The notes beneath the pieces are model-generated. The model saw only the letters and a list, made by a program, of their open reading frames with translations. It did not search any database and was not told the origin of the DNA. Both the position numbers and the translations under genes were made by a program. 64,000 nt of DNA from Occultella aeris (GTDB lineage Bacteria > Actinomycetota > Actinomycetes > Actinomycetales > Beutenbergiaceae). This document shows, in pieces, positions 7,593 to 16,962 of the stretch; the first letter of the stretch is position 1, and each line of letters starts with the position of its first letter. The stretch spans positions 62,001 through 126,000 of the forward strand of contig NZ_CACRYJ010000068.1 in NCBI RefSeq assembly GCF_902703175.1. The letters run 5' to 3'.

Positions 7593-10067
7593 TCAGAACG
7601 GGGCGCCGACCCACCAGTCCCGGCGGATGTCGAGTCGTTCGTGGTCGGGCCACCACACGGCCACCATGTACTGGGTGCGGTCTGGGTGGACGAATGTGGT
7701 GTACAGGAAGCCGGGGTCGGTCACGCCGTCCTGGCTGCCGTACTCGGTCCCGGCCGGGTCATCCGGAGCGGAGTCGTAGAACCACTCCTGGCTGAACCAC
7801 CCCTCGTTGGCCACACCCTCGGAGCCGAACGTGGCCAACGCGTCCGCCGAGGTGAAGTGCAGCAGTGTGAACACCAGGCCGTCCGACTGGGTGCAGGTGA
7901 TCGCGGCGTCGACGGTGTCCGGCTGTGGCAGCTGCTCGGAACTGCCGAGCGCGCAGGTGGCGTCGTTGTGACCGGCCAGGTTCGGACCGTCGGGCACGAG
8001 GCTCGGGAACGCCGTGCGCATGAACTCGGCATCACCCCAGCTGCCCGGATCCAGCGACGCTTCGGCGACGGCGGGGGTGCTGTCATCCGAGGTCTCACCT
8101 TCCGGCCCGATGGCGCGGACGGTGTACTCCTGCCCGCTGGGGGCCGTGTCGACGAACTGGCGCGCGGTGCCCTCGTAGACGAGCTCACCGTCCCGGTCCA
8201 GCTCGTAGCCTGTGGCGTCCGGCACGGAGCTCCAGTTGACGACCGTCTCGCCGTCGCCGTTCACGGTGATCGTGAGGTCGGCCGGCGCCTCGATCCCGTC
8301 TGGATCGTCGTTCGCGCCGCCGAACCCGCCGTTGGCGGCGATCACGATGAGCACGATGATGGCGACCAGCGCCACCGCGAACCCCGTGATCATGGCGGGG
8401 TTCGGTCCGCGGCGGAGGGGGGCCTTGTGACCCACGGCATGGATGCCGGTGTGCTGGGCGGTGGGCATGGCGGGCGCGGAGAGGTAGCTCGGCATGCCGC
8501 CGGTGCTCCGGGTGGGCGCCGCGCCGGTCGGCGCCGCGCCGGTCGGCATCGCGCCGGTCGGCATCGCGCCGGTCGGCATCGGGCCGGTCGGCATCGGGCT
8601 GGCCGGGATCGGTCCGGTCGGCATCGGCACGGGTGGGACCTGACCGGTCGCGTTCGGGCCGGTGTCGCGGCCGCCCTGTCCGATCGGGCCGATGGTGGCG
8701 TTCGGTGACCAGCTGCGGTTGCCCGGTGCGTTGTTCGCCCGCAGGTACGCGGCCGGGGCCGCCGAGGTGACGTGCCAGGGTGAGATCCGGGCCAGGCGCG
8801 GTGCGATCTGGTCCAGCACCAGTGGGTGCCTTGACCCCTGGTGCTCGTATGCGACCGTCCAGGTGCGCTCGCCGGCGCCGACGGTGATCTCCTCGAGGTA
8901 GTCGCCGGTGATCTGACGCTCGAGCGGCAGGCGCGGCGGCAGGTCGAAGAAGCGGGCCTCGTGCAGGAGCGCCTCGAGTGCGGTGCGGTCGGCCATCGGC
9001 ACGTTCCGGGTGTCGACCGGGCCGACCTCCTGGCTCTGGCGGCCGTCGGCGAAGTAGCGGCGGACCTTCAGCGTGAACGGCGGCCGCGGGCCGGTGTGTG
9101 CCCGGCTCGGCGTGGGCGTCGGGTGCGGGCTGCCGGGCTGCTCGCCCGGTGCCGCCGCGGGCGTCCGGGCGGGCTGCAGCACCGTCTCGGTCTCGGACTG
9201 TTCGGTCAGCGTCTTCAGCGCGGCAGCGGCTGCCCGGCTCAGCGCCCGGCAGCTCTGGTACCGGTCCTCGGGCTTCTTGGCCATCGCCTTCGCGACGACG
9301 GCATCGAAACTCGTGCCCAGTCCGGGCCGGGCCTCGGACGGTTTCGGCGGGTCCTGGGTGAGATGGGCAGTCATCTTGGCGAACGGTGAGTCGGCGACGA
9401 ACGGCACGCTGCCGGTGAGGAGTTCGTACAGCACGCAACCGAGCGCGTAGACGTCGACCTCGTGGCCGAGGGAGCGGGCCTCGATCTGCTCGGGAGCGGC
9501 GTACGCCAAGGTGGCGAGCATGTTGCCGGTGCCGGTGAGGTTGTTGTCGCGATCGTCGATGGCCTTGGCTATCCCGAAGTCGGTCAGCAGGACCTGCTCC
9601 GGCTCCTCGGGATCGTCCGGGTCCAGGCCGGGGGCCAGCAGGATGTTGGCGGGCTTGACGTCCCGGTGCAACAGGCCTGCCCGGTGGGCGAAGTCGAGTC
9701 CGTTGCCGACCTCGGTGACGATGTGCACGACCCGGGCCGGGTCGAGACCGCCGCCGGCGGCTGCGATCGCGTGCGAGGCATCGGTACCCTCGACGTACTG
9801 CATCGCGATCCAGAGTTGACCCTCGAACTCACCGCGGTCGTAGACGGCGACGATGTTCCGGTGGAAGAGCTGTGCGGCGAGGTCGGCCTCGCGCTCGAAC
9901 CGGGTCCGGAAACTCTCGTCGGACGACAGGGACGTGCTGAGCATCTTGAGTGCGTCGCGGCGGGGGAGCCGCGGGTGCTTGGCCAGATATACCGAGCCCA
10001 TGCCGCCACGCCCGAGCTCGCGCTCGATGGTGTAGCCAGCAAAGACCTGGCCCGGCTCGAAGTCCAC
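7593..10067 (-). CDS. Membrane serine/threonine kinase with FnIII-like sensor part
   Basis: 824 residues. A Pkn-type kinase domain occupies about residues 10-275: LGRGGMGSVYLAK loop, DALKML lysine, HRDVKPANILL, DFGIAKA and an APEQ motif. A low-complexity Pro-rich linker follows, ending in a run of PTG(A/P)(M/A) repeats (about residues 480-515). One membrane helix lies near 557-577 (FAVALVAIIVLIVIAA). An extracytoplasmic fibronectin-III-like domain (about 597-669, beginning ADLTITVNGDGE) and a terminal domain of about 145 residues, poorly recognised, complete the protein. There are no PASTA repeats, so this is not canonical PknB. It should phosphorylate cytosolic targets in response to a signal at the cell surface. 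It is convergent with the short kinase. Confidence 0.92.
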   Translation of the reverse strand: MDFEPGQVFAGYTIERELGRGGMGSVYLAKHPRLPRRDALKMLSTSLSSDESFRTRFEREADLAAQLFHRNIVAVYDRGEFEGQLWIAMQYVEGTDASHAIAAAGGGLDPARVVHIVTEVGNGLDFAHRAGLLHRDVKPANILLAPGLDPDDPEEPEQVLLTDFGIAKAIDDRDNNLTGTGNMLATLAYAAPEQIEARSLGHEVDVYALGCVLYELLTGSVPFVADSPFAKMTAHLTQDPPKPSEARPGLGTSFDAVVAKAMAKKPEDRYQSCRALSRAAAAALKTLTEQSETETVLQPARTPAAAPGEQPGSPHPTPTPSRAHTGPRPPFTLKVRRYFADGRQSQEVGPVDTRNVPMADRTALEALLHEARFFDLPPRLPLERQITGDYLEEITVGAGERTWTVAYEHQGSRHPLVLDQIAPRLARISPWHVTSAAPAAYLRANNAPGNRSWSPNATIGPIGQGGRDTGPNATGQVPPVPMPTGPIPASPMPTGPMPTGAMPTGAMPTGAAPTGAAPTRSTGGMPSYLSAPAMPTAQHTGIHAVGHKAPLRRGPNPAMITGFAVALVAIIVLIVIAANGGFGGANDDPDGIEAPADLTITVNGDGETVVNWSSVPDATGYELDRDGELVYEGTARQFVDTAPSGQEYTVRAIGPEGETSDDSTPAVAEASLDPGSWGDAEFMRTAFPSLVPDGPNLAGHNDATCALGSSEQLPQPDTVDAAITCTQSDGLVFTLLHFTSADALATFGSEGVANEGWFSQEWFYDSAPDDPAGTEYGSQDGVTDPGFLYTTFVHPDRTQYMVAVWWPDHERLDIRRDWWVGAPF
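8521..8625 (-). repeat. 15-bp tandem repeat encoding PTG linker
   Basis: Seven head-to-tail 15-base units close to GCGCCGGTCGGCATC lie inside the membrane kinase gene. Each encodes five residues of the PTGAM/PTGPM type. The central three copies are identical, and the outer ones differ by one to a few bases. The tract sits in the juxtamembrane linker, so copy number may vary between strains without breaking the frame. Confidence 0.9.
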
Positions 10068-10134
10068 CCTGTTCCATCCCCTTGATGTCGTGAGGCAAAT
10101 GCCCGGCTCACCTTATCGGAGAGCAGGGCGATCG

Positions 10135-10923
10135 TCAGACGAGCCCGGGGTCGGCTCCGGCCGCTGCGGTGTCCAGCAGCCATAGCGTCACGTCCCGTCC
10201 GGCGACGACGGCGGCGGGCGTCTCCTGCGCGTCGGTGGCACCGCCGAGGGCGCGGCGCACCGCGCCCGACTTCTCCGCTCCCGCGACGACGAGCCACACC
10301 TGGCGGGCCGACTCGAGTGCCTCGAAGGTCAGCGAGATCCGGTCCGGCGGCGGTTTGGGCGAGTCGTGGACCGCGACGGCGGTGGTGCCGGTCGCGCCCA
10401 GCGCGGGGTGGCCGGGGAACAACGAGGCGACGTGGGCATCCGGGCCCATGCCCAGCAGGACCACGTCGAACACGAGGGGCCCGTCGGCGCCCCCGTACGC
10501 GGCCAGTTCGGCCGCGTAGGCGGCGGCGCCCTCCTCCGCCGTGGCGACGTCCTCGGTCGCCGCCATCGGGTGGACGTTCTGGGCCGGGATCGGTAGGTGG
10601 TCGATCAGGGCCGCTCGGGCTTGACCTTCGTTGCGCTCGGGGTCGGCGCGCGGCACGAACCGTTCGTCGCCCCACCACAGGTGTACCCCGGTCCAGTCGA
10701 CGGCCTCGGTCAACGGGGTCCGCCGGGCCCGCTCGAGGAGCCGGATCCCGACCGTGCCGCCGGTGAGCGCGACGTGGACGGGGTGGCGCACGGACTGGGC
10801 GTCGAGGATGGCCAGGAGCAGCCGAGCGGCCGTGGCCTCGGCCAGAGCGTCGGCAGATGGGTGCACGACCACGGCGCGCGCGGGCCCTTGGTGGGCCGGG
10901 CCGGCGCCGTCCACCGGGCTCAC
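10135..10923 (-). CDS. pgl: 6-phosphogluconolactonase
   Basis: 262 residues. It hydrolyses 6-phosphogluconolactone to 6-phosphogluconate in the oxidative pentose-phosphate pathway. Family features include VALTGGTVGIRLLE near residue 50, VHLWWGDERFVP near 80, and the core LLGMGPDAHVASLFPG near residue 165. GTG 10923 is chosen because it overlaps the opcA stop by four bases (GTGA). Using an earlier start would extend into an opcA shadow frame. The family is usually 230-265 residues. It is the last gene of the leftward tkt-tal-zwf-opcA-pgl unit. GPDAHVAS has A where many members have G (DGHVAS), a minor change. Confidence 0.93.
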   Translation of the reverse strand: MSPVDGAGPAHQGPARAVVVHPSADALAEATAARLLLAILDAQSVRHPVHVALTGGTVGIRLLERARRTPLTEAVDWTGVHLWWGDERFVPRADPERNEGQARAALIDHLPIPAQNVHPMAATEDVATAEEGAAAYAAELAAYGGADGPLVFDVVLLGMGPDAHVASLFPGHPALGATGTTAVAVHDSPKPPPDRISLTFEALESARQVWLVVAGAEKSGAVRRALGGATDAQETPAAVVAGRDVTLWLLDTAAAGADPGLV

Positions 10924-11843
10924 TCCCCGGCCACCTTCGGCAGGCCCTTGAGCAGGCTGCGGGCGTAGGTCTCGTCCGGGTCGAGTCGGCGCAGATCCTC
11001 CATCAGACAGTCGGCGATCGGTCGCTTGGCCATGGCGATCTGCTGCGTCGGTGTGCCGTCCTGGGTGACGGTCACCACCGCGCTGCCCTCCGGGCGGCGC
11101 ATCGTGATCGACCCGTTGCGCCGTTCCAGGTCGAGCCCGGTGATCGCGGACGCCTCCGGGTCGTGTTCGATGGTGACCGGGGCCTTCAGATTCGCCGCGA
11201 GCCACGCCGCGAACAGGTGTGTGGACGGGCGGTCCCGGCTGCCGATGACCCGTACGGCCCGGACCGTCTCGTAGGGCGGCTCGTCCAACGCCGCGGCGGC
11301 GAGGCCACGCCACAACGTGGTGCGGGCCCAGGACAGGTCGGTGTCGCCCGGCGCGTAGGTGTCGGCCAGCCCGGCAAGGTGCTCGATGGGCTTGGCACAG
11401 GTGCCCACGTCGCTGATCCGGCGCTGGGCCATCGCGCCGAGTGGGTCGGCGGCCATGTTCTCGGGCGGTTCGTGCGGCCACCACACCACGATGGGCGCAT
11501 CGGGCAGGAGCAGCGGGACCACGAGTGTGTCCACCTCGTCGCGGGCGGCACCCAACGGGCGCAGCACGATGACCTCGCTGGCCCCGGCGTCGCCGCCGAT
11601 CCGAATCTCGGCGTCCAGCCCGGCGGCCTTGCGACCGTCGCCCGGGTCGACCACGATCACCCGGCACGGGTGCTCCCGGCTGGCGTCGTTGGCGGCCTCC
11701 ACGGCCGACTCGACGTCCTCGCCGGTCGCCACGATGACCAGAGTCAGTACCCGGCCGAGGGCCACGGCGCCACCCTCCTCGCGCAGCGCGACGAGCTTGG
11801 CACCGATGGCGGAGCTGGTGGTGTCCTCGAGGGTGATGATCAT
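10920..11843 (-). CDS. opcA: Glucose-6-phosphate dehydrogenase assembly protein OpcA
   Basis: 307 residues. OpcA is an actinobacterial and cyanobacterial partner that activates glucose-6-phosphate dehydrogenase and is not itself an enzyme. The sequence has the typical start MIITLEDTTSSAIGAKLV, the central segment APIVVWWPHEPPENMA and TWARTTLWR-type motif LSWARTTLWRGLAAA. The long frame that includes it continues upstream inside zwf, but the ATG at 11843 overlaps the zwf stop (ATGA) and gives the family length, so the extension is an artefact. Overlap on both sides means zwf, opcA and pgl are probably made in step. Confidence 0.95.
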   Translation of the reverse strand: MIITLEDTTSSAIGAKLVALREEGGAVALGRVLTLVIVATGEDVESAVEAANDASREHPCRVIVVDPGDGRKAAGLDAEIRIGGDAGASEVIVLRPLGAARDEVDTLVVPLLLPDAPIVVWWPHEPPENMAADPLGAMAQRRISDVGTCAKPIEHLAGLADTYAPGDTDLSWARTTLWRGLAAAALDEPPYETVRAVRVIGSRDRPSTHLFAAWLAANLKAPVTIEHDPEASAITGLDLERRNGSITMRRPEGSAVVTVTQDGTPTQQIAMAKRPIADCLMEDLRRLDPDETYARSLLKGLPKVAGE

Positions 11844-13381
11844 GGCCGCCTCCACGTGCGTCCGTCGCGGGCCAGCATGGCGTCGGCCGAGGGCGGGCCC
11901 CAGGTGCCCGGACGGTACTGCTCCGGCTTCCCGTGCTTCGCCCAGTAGTCGATGATCGGGTCGAGGATCTGCCAGGAGAGCTCGACCTCGCGCTGGCGCG
12001 GGAACAGCGGCGGGTCGCCCAGGAGCATGTCCAGGATGAGCCGCTCGTATGCCTCGGGCGAGGACTCGGTGAACGCGTGGCCGTAGCCGAAGTCCATGGT
12101 GACGTCGCGGACCTCCATTGCCGTGCCGGGCACCTTCGAGCCGAACCGGATGGTCACACCCTCGTCCGGCTGCACGCGGATCACGATGGCGTTCTGGCCG
12201 AGCTCCTGGGTCTCGTTCAGATCGAACGGCAGGTGTGGCGCCCGTTTGAAGACGATGGCGATCTCGGTGACGCGGCGGCCGAGGCGCTTGCCGGCGCGCA
12301 GGTAGAACGGCACCCCGGCCCAGCGCCGGGTGTCGACGTCGAGGCGGATGGCCGCGTAGGTCTCGGTGATCGAGCCGGTGCTCATGCCCTGTTCCTGCAG
12401 ATAGCCGAGGACTTCCTCGCCGCCCTGCCAACCCGCCTCGTACTGACCGCGGGCGGTGTGCCGGCCGATGTCCCGTGGGATGGTGACGGCGGAGAGCACC
12501 TTCTCCTTCTCGGCGCGCAGTTCGTCGGCCTCGAAGGAGACCGGCTCTTCCATGGCGGTCAGTGCGAGCAGTTGGAGCAGGTGGTTCTGGATGACGTCCC
12601 GGGCCGCGCCGATGCCGTCGTAGTAGCCCGCCCGCGAACCGATGCCGATGTCCTCGGCCATCGTGATCTGGACGTGATCGACGTAGTTGGCGTTCCAGAT
12701 CGGTTCGAACATCTGGTTCGCGAACCTCAGCGCCAGCAGGTTCTGGACCGTCTCCTTGCCGAGGTAGTGGTCGATGCGGAAGACCGACTCCGGTGGGAAG
12801 ACCTGTTCCACCACGTCGTTCAGCTCCCGGGCGCTGGTGAGGTCGTGGCCGAACGGCTTCTCCACGACCACCCGCCGCCACGTGCCCTCGGCTGGCGTGG
12901 ACAGGCCCACCTTCGCGAGCTGCTGGAGCACCAGCGGGAACTGCCCGGGCGGCACGGACAGGTAGAAGGCGTGGTTGCCCCGCGTGCCGCGCTCGTCATC
13001 GAGACGTTGCACCGTCTGTGCGAGCCGCTCGAAGGCGGAGTCGTCGGAGAACTCCCCGGAGACGAACCGGAAGCCCTTGGACAATTGCTCCCAGACACCC
13101 TCGTCGAACGGGGTGCGCGAGTGTTTGGAGATCGCGTCGTGCGCGATCTTGCGGAAGTCCTGGTCCTCCCAGTCCCGCCGGGCGAACCCGGTGAGGCCGA
13201 AGGCCGGGGGGAGGAGCCCTCGGTTCGCCAGGTCGTAGACCGCCGGCAGCAGTTTCTTCTGCGCCAGATCGCCGGTGACGCCGAAGATCACCAGGCCGCT
13301 GGGCCCGGCGATCTTCGGCAGTCGCCGATCGGATGGGTCACGGAGCGGGTTGTGCCCGTTCGTCACCTTCGCCGGTGCCAT
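11840..13381 (-). CDS. zwf: Glucose-6-phosphate 1-dehydrogenase
   Basis: 513 residues, full length. It oxidises glucose-6-phosphate to 6-phosphogluconolactone with reduction of NADP+. The N-terminal Rossmann loop VIFGVTGDLAQKKLLPA begins near residue 32, the substrate-binding and catalytic signature FRIDHYLGKE near residue 205, and the C-terminal domain continues to the end. A 40-bp gap separates it from tal, and its stop overlaps the opcA start. No pgi lies between tal and zwf, although many actinobacteria have one there. That gene must be elsewhere if present. Confidence 0.97.
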   Translation of the reverse strand: MAPAKVTNGHNPLRDPSDRRLPKIAGPSGLVIFGVTGDLAQKKLLPAVYDLANRGLLPPAFGLTGFARRDWEDQDFRKIAHDAISKHSRTPFDEGVWEQLSKGFRFVSGEFSDDSAFERLAQTVQRLDDERGTRGNHAFYLSVPPGQFPLVLQQLAKVGLSTPAEGTWRRVVVEKPFGHDLTSARELNDVVEQVFPPESVFRIDHYLGKETVQNLLALRFANQMFEPIWNANYVDHVQITMAEDIGIGSRAGYYDGIGAARDVIQNHLLQLLALTAMEEPVSFEADELRAEKEKVLSAVTIPRDIGRHTARGQYEAGWQGGEEVLGYLQEQGMSTGSITETYAAIRLDVDTRRWAGVPFYLRAGKRLGRRVTEIAIVFKRAPHLPFDLNETQELGQNAIVIRVQPDEGVTIRFGSKVPGTAMEVRDVTMDFGYGHAFTESSPEAYERLILDMLLGDPPLFPRQREVELSWQILDPIIDYWAKHGKPEQYRPGTWGPPSADAMLARDGRTWRRP

Positions 13382-13421
13382 CCGGTGGTACCACCCTTCG
13401 TTGCTGTCTCGCCTGGTCAGG

Positions 13422-14555
13422 TCAGGAGCCGGCGGCCGCGAGGCCGTCGGTGACGTCCCCCAGCAGCTCCGCCCAGCTCTTCTCGAACGAGTCGACGCCG
13501 GAGTCCTCCAGACCCTCCAGGATCTTGCCGTACGGGACCCCGAGACGCTCGATGGTGTCCAGTATCTGGCGCGATTCCTCGAACGTTCCGTGCACGGTGT
13601 CGGTGCCGTCGGCCGGTGAGTGGTCGGCGACCGCCTCGAGGGTCTTGGCGGGCATGGTGTTCACGACGTCGGCCACGACGAGCTCGTCGACGTACATCGT
13701 GTCCGGGTACGCGGGATCCTTGGTGCCGGTGGAGGCCCACAGCGGGCGCTGGGTGTGCGCGCCCGCGGCTGCCAGCGCCTCGTACCTGGGGGTGGCGAAC
13801 ACCTCCTCGTAGACCTCGTAGGCCAGTCGCGCGTTCGCGATCGCGGCCTTGCCCCGGAGCGCGAGCGCCTCCTCGGTGCCGATCTCGGCCAGTGCCTTGT
13901 CGACCTGGGTGTCGATGCGGGACAGGAACAGCGAGGAGACCGAGCGGATGGCGGACAGGTCCTTGCCCGCCTGGTGCGCCAGCTCCAGCCCGTCGATGTA
14001 GGCCTGCGCCACGGCACGGAACCGGTCCAGGCTGAACACCAGGGTGACGTTGACGCTGATGCCGTCCGCGATCGCAGCGGTGATGGCAGGCAGACCCTCC
14101 ACCGTGGCGGGAATCTTGACGAACAGGTTCGGCCGGTCGACGGTGTCCCACAGCGTGTGCGCGGAGGCGATGGTGGCCTGGGTCTCGCGGGCCAGGCGCG
14201 GGTCGACCTCGATCGAGACACGCCCGTCCTGGCCGCCCGTCGCGGCGTGGATCCCGGCGAAGAGGTCGCACGCGTTGCGCACGTCGTCGGTGGTCAGGGT
14301 CAGGACCGCGTCATCGAGGGCCGTGCCGGAAGCGGCGAGCTCGCGCAGCTGCGTGTCGTAGGCGTTCCCCTCGGCGATGGCCTTGGCGAAGATCGTCGGG
14401 TTCGTGGTGACGCCCACCACGGACCGGGTGTCGATGAGGTTCTGCAGGGCGCCGGAGGTCAGCGCCTCGCGAGACAGGTCATCGAGCCAGACGGACACCC
14501 CGGCCTCGCTGATGGCGGTCAGGGCGTTGGCGGTGGTCGCGGACGGTTGGGTCAT
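13422..14555 (-). CDS. tal: Transaldolase
   Basis: 377 residues. It transfers a dihydroxyacetone unit between sugar phosphates in the non-oxidative pentose-phosphate branch. Motifs are TTNPTIFAKAI near residue 48 and the Schiff-base segment NLFVKIPATVEGLPAI near residue 145, whose Lys is catalytic. ATG 14555 (MTQPSATTANAL) is chosen over an in-frame start 14 codons upstream because GAGGGAG sits 7 bases before it. The length fits the actinobacterial (Tal-B-like, about 370) class. It lies 64 bp after tkt and 40 bp before zwf, all on one strand. Confidence 0.96.
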   Translation of the reverse strand: MTQPSATTANALTAISEAGVSVWLDDLSREALTSGALQNLIDTRSVVGVTTNPTIFAKAIAEGNAYDTQLRELAASGTALDDAVLTLTTDDVRNACDLFAGIHAATGGQDGRVSIEVDPRLARETQATIASAHTLWDTVDRPNLFVKIPATVEGLPAITAAIADGISVNVTLVFSLDRFRAVAQAYIDGLELAHQAGKDLSAIRSVSSLFLSRIDTQVDKALAEIGTEEALALRGKAAIANARLAYEVYEEVFATPRYEALAAAGAHTQRPLWASTGTKDPAYPDTMYVDELVVADVVNTMPAKTLEAVADHSPADGTDTVHGTFEESRQILDTIERLGVPYGKILEGLEDSGVDSFEKSWAELLGDVTDGLAAAGS

Positions 14556-14619
14556 CGTGGTCTCCCTCGTTGCGGTCGATGGTGCCGACGGCGGCACGCG
14601 GCCGCCGTCGGCACCAGGC

Positions 14620-16728
14620 TCAGGCCCTGGCTGCGGCGATCGATTCCTTGGCCGCGGCGACGGTCGCCTCCGCGGTGATGCCGAACTCGGCGAACAGGAC
14701 CTTGTAGTCGGCGGAGGCGCCGTAGTGCTCGAGGGACACGGCGCGTCCGGCGTCGCCCAGGTACTTGTACCAGGACAGCGCGATACCGGCCTCGATGCTG
14801 ACCCGGGCCCGTACCGCGCTGGGCAGCACGGACTCTCGGTAGTCGGCGTCCTGCTCCTCGAACCACTCGAGGCTCGGCGCGGACACCACCCGGGTGCCCA
14901 CCCCCTTCGCCTCGAGCTGCTCCCGGGCGGCCACGGCGATCTGGACCTCGGAGCCGGTCGCGATCAGGATGACCTCCGGCGTGTCCGTGGAGGACTCCAG
15001 CAGCACGTACGCACCCTTCGCGACGCCGTCGGCCTCGGCGAAGCCGTCGGTGCCGCGCGGGAAGGTGGGCACGTTCTGCCGGGTCAGGACGATCCCGGCC
15101 GGGCCGTCGCGGCGCTCCAGGATGGCCTTCCAGGCCTGCGCGGTCTCGTTGGCGTCGGCGGGGCGGACCAGGGCCAGGCCCGGGATCGCGCGCACCGCGG
15201 CGAGGTGCTCCACCGGCTGGTGGGTGGGACCGTCCTCACCGAGGCCGATCGAGTCGTGCGTCCACACGTAGATCGACGGCGCCTTCATCAGCGCGGCGAG
15301 GCGGACGGCGCCGCGCATGTAGTCGCTGAAGGTGAAGAACGTGCCGCCATAGGCTCGGGTCAGGCCGTCGACGGCGATGCCGTTGACGATCGCGCCCATC
15401 GCGTGCTCGCGGATCCCGAAGTGCAGCGTGCGTCCGTACGGCGTGCCGGAGAACTCCTCGGTGGAGCGTTCGACCGGCACGAAGGACGGCTCGCCCTTCA
15501 TCGTGGTGTTGTTGGACCCGGCCAGGTCGGCGCTGCCGCCCCACAGCTCGGGCAGCACGGGGGCGAGGGCGCTGAGGACGCTTCCGGACGCGGCACGGGT
15601 GGCCACGTCCTTGCCGGCCTCGAACGTGGGCAGGGCCTGCGCCCAGCCGTCCGGCAGCTCGTGCGCCTGGAGCCGGGCCAGCAGAGCGGCCCGCTCGGGG
15701 TTCGCGGCCGACCAGGTGGCCAGTGCCGCATCCCACTCGGCGTGCGCCTTGGCGCCGCGCTCGGCGACCTCACGGGTGTGCGCGAGCACCTCGGCGTCCA
15801 CGTCGAAGGACTTCTCCGGGTCGAACCCGACGATCTCCTTGAGCGCCTTGACCTCGTCGCCGCCCAGCTTGGAGCCGTGTGCGGAGTGCGAGCCCTGCTT
15901 GCCGGGGGAGGGCCACGCGATGATGGTGCGCAACGCGATGAACGTCGGCTTGTCCGTGACCGTGCGTGCCTGCGCCAGCGCGGCGTTCAGGGCGTCGACG
16001 TCCTCGCGGTAACTGCCATCGGCCTGGGTCCAGTCGACCCGGATCGTGTTCCAGCCGTAGGCGGCGTAGCGTGCCACGACGTCTTCGGTGAACGCGATGT
16101 CGGTGTCGCCCTCGATCGAGATGTGGTTGTCGTCCCAGACGACCACGAGGTTGCCGAGGTTCTGGGTGCCGGCCAGCGAGGAGGCCTCGCCGCTGACGCC
16201 CTCCTGCAGGTCGCCGTCGGAGGCGATCACATAGACGCGGTGGTCGAAGGGCGACTCACCGGGAGCGGCGTCCGGGTCCAGCAGCCCGCGGACGCGGCGC
16301 TGCGCCATGGCGATCCCGACGGCGGTCGCGACACCCTGGCCGAGCGGGCCGGTGGTGGTCTCGACTCCCTTGGTGTGACCCCACTCGGGGTGCCCGGGGG
16401 TCAGCGATCCCCAGGTACGCAGCGACTCCAGGTCCTCGAGCTCGAGGCCGTATCCGGACAGGTAGAGCTGGATGTACTGGGTGATCGAGGAGTGTCCGGC
16501 GGACAGCACGAACCGGTCCCGGCCCAGCCACTCCGGGTCGCTCGGATCGATCGTCATCTCGTTCTGGTACAGCAGGTACGCCAGCGGCGCGAGGCTGATC
16601 GCGGTGCCGGGGTGGCCGTTGCCGACCTTCTCGACGGCGTCAGCGGCGAGGACTCGGACGGTGTCGACGGCCTTGTGGTCGAGTTCGTTCCAGCCGACGG
16701 TGTCCGACTTCGGGGCTTGCGCGTTCAC
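14620..16728 (-). CDS. tkt: Transketolase
   Basis: 702 residues. A thiamine-diphosphate enzyme that transfers two-carbon units between sugar phosphates. Visible are [18 protein letters not shown] near residue 38, the diphosphate motif [18 protein letters not shown] with a downstream WDDN near 165-190, and the pyrimidine-domain segment [15 protein letters not shown] near 435. It is first in the leftward pentose-phosphate unit. It is divergent from ctaB with about 230 bp between the starts, a gene order common in actinobacteria. A 784-codon frame on the opposite strand over this gene is a GC-driven shadow. Confidence 0.97.
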   Translation of the reverse strand: MNAQAPKSDTVGWNELDHKAVDTVRVLAADAVEKVGNGHPGTAISLAPLAYLLYQNEMTIDPSDPEWLGRDRFVLSAGHSSITQYIQLYLSGYGLELEDLESLRTWGSLTPGHPEWGHTKGVETTTGPLGQGVATAVGIAMAQRRVRGLLDPDAAPGESPFDHRVYVIASDGDLQEGVSGEASSLAGTQNLGNLVVVWDDNHISIEGDTDIAFTEDVVARYAAYGWNTIRVDWTQADGSYREDVDALNAALAQARTVTDKPTFIALRTIIAWPSPGKQGSHSAHGSKLGGDEVKALKEIVGFDPEKSFDVDAEVLAHTREVAERGAKAHAEWDAALATWSAANPERAALLARLQAHELPDGWAQALPTFEAGKDVATRAASGSVLSALAPVLPELWGGSADLAGSNNTTMKGEPSFVPVERSTEEFSGTPYGRTLHFGIREHAMGAIVNGIAVDGLTRAYGGTFFTFSDYMRGAVRLAALMKAPSIYVWTHDSIGLGEDGPTHQPVEHLAAVRAIPGLALVRPADANETAQAWKAILERRDGPAGIVLTRQNVPTFPRGTDGFAEADGVAKGAYVLLESSTDTPEVILIATGSEVQIAVAAREQLEAKGVGTRVVSAPSLEWFEEQDADYRESVLPSAVRARVSIEAGIALSWYKYLGDAGRAVSLEHYGASADYKVLFAEFGITAEATVAAAKESIAAARA

Positions 16729-16962
16729 TGAAGCCTTCTCTTCCTGCGTCCGCGTGCGTGCGGGCGCGAATGGGATCTGTTGCGGGTTCGGGAGGCGGTC
16801 CGCTCACAGCGGTCCGACGCTGGTCCCGACCCTACTCATATTCGGCCGGAGGGCACGTGGTTGCCCGCAGTTGCCTCACCGCGCCCTACACTGGCGAAGG
16901 CGGGTCATGCCCGCCCGATGGCGCCGTCGTTCGGCGCATGATGATCCGGAGATGTTGACCCA

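Noticed and set aside
10924-11667. N-terminal extension of pgl frame to 11667
   Set aside because: It runs through opcA in another frame. The GTGA overlap at 10923 gives the true start and family length.
11844-12881. N-terminal extension of opcA into zwf
   Set aside because: No homology and over 300 extra residues. ATG 11843 overlaps the zwf stop.
13620-14678. 352-codon + strand frame over transaldolase
   Set aside because: Antisense shadow. The transaldolase motifs on the minus strand are complete.
14377-16731. 784-codon frame on the + strand across tal/tkt
   Set aside because: It lies antisense to a full, well-conserved transketolase. It is a high-GC shadow with Arg/Gly/Val-rich low-complexity sequence and no family motif.
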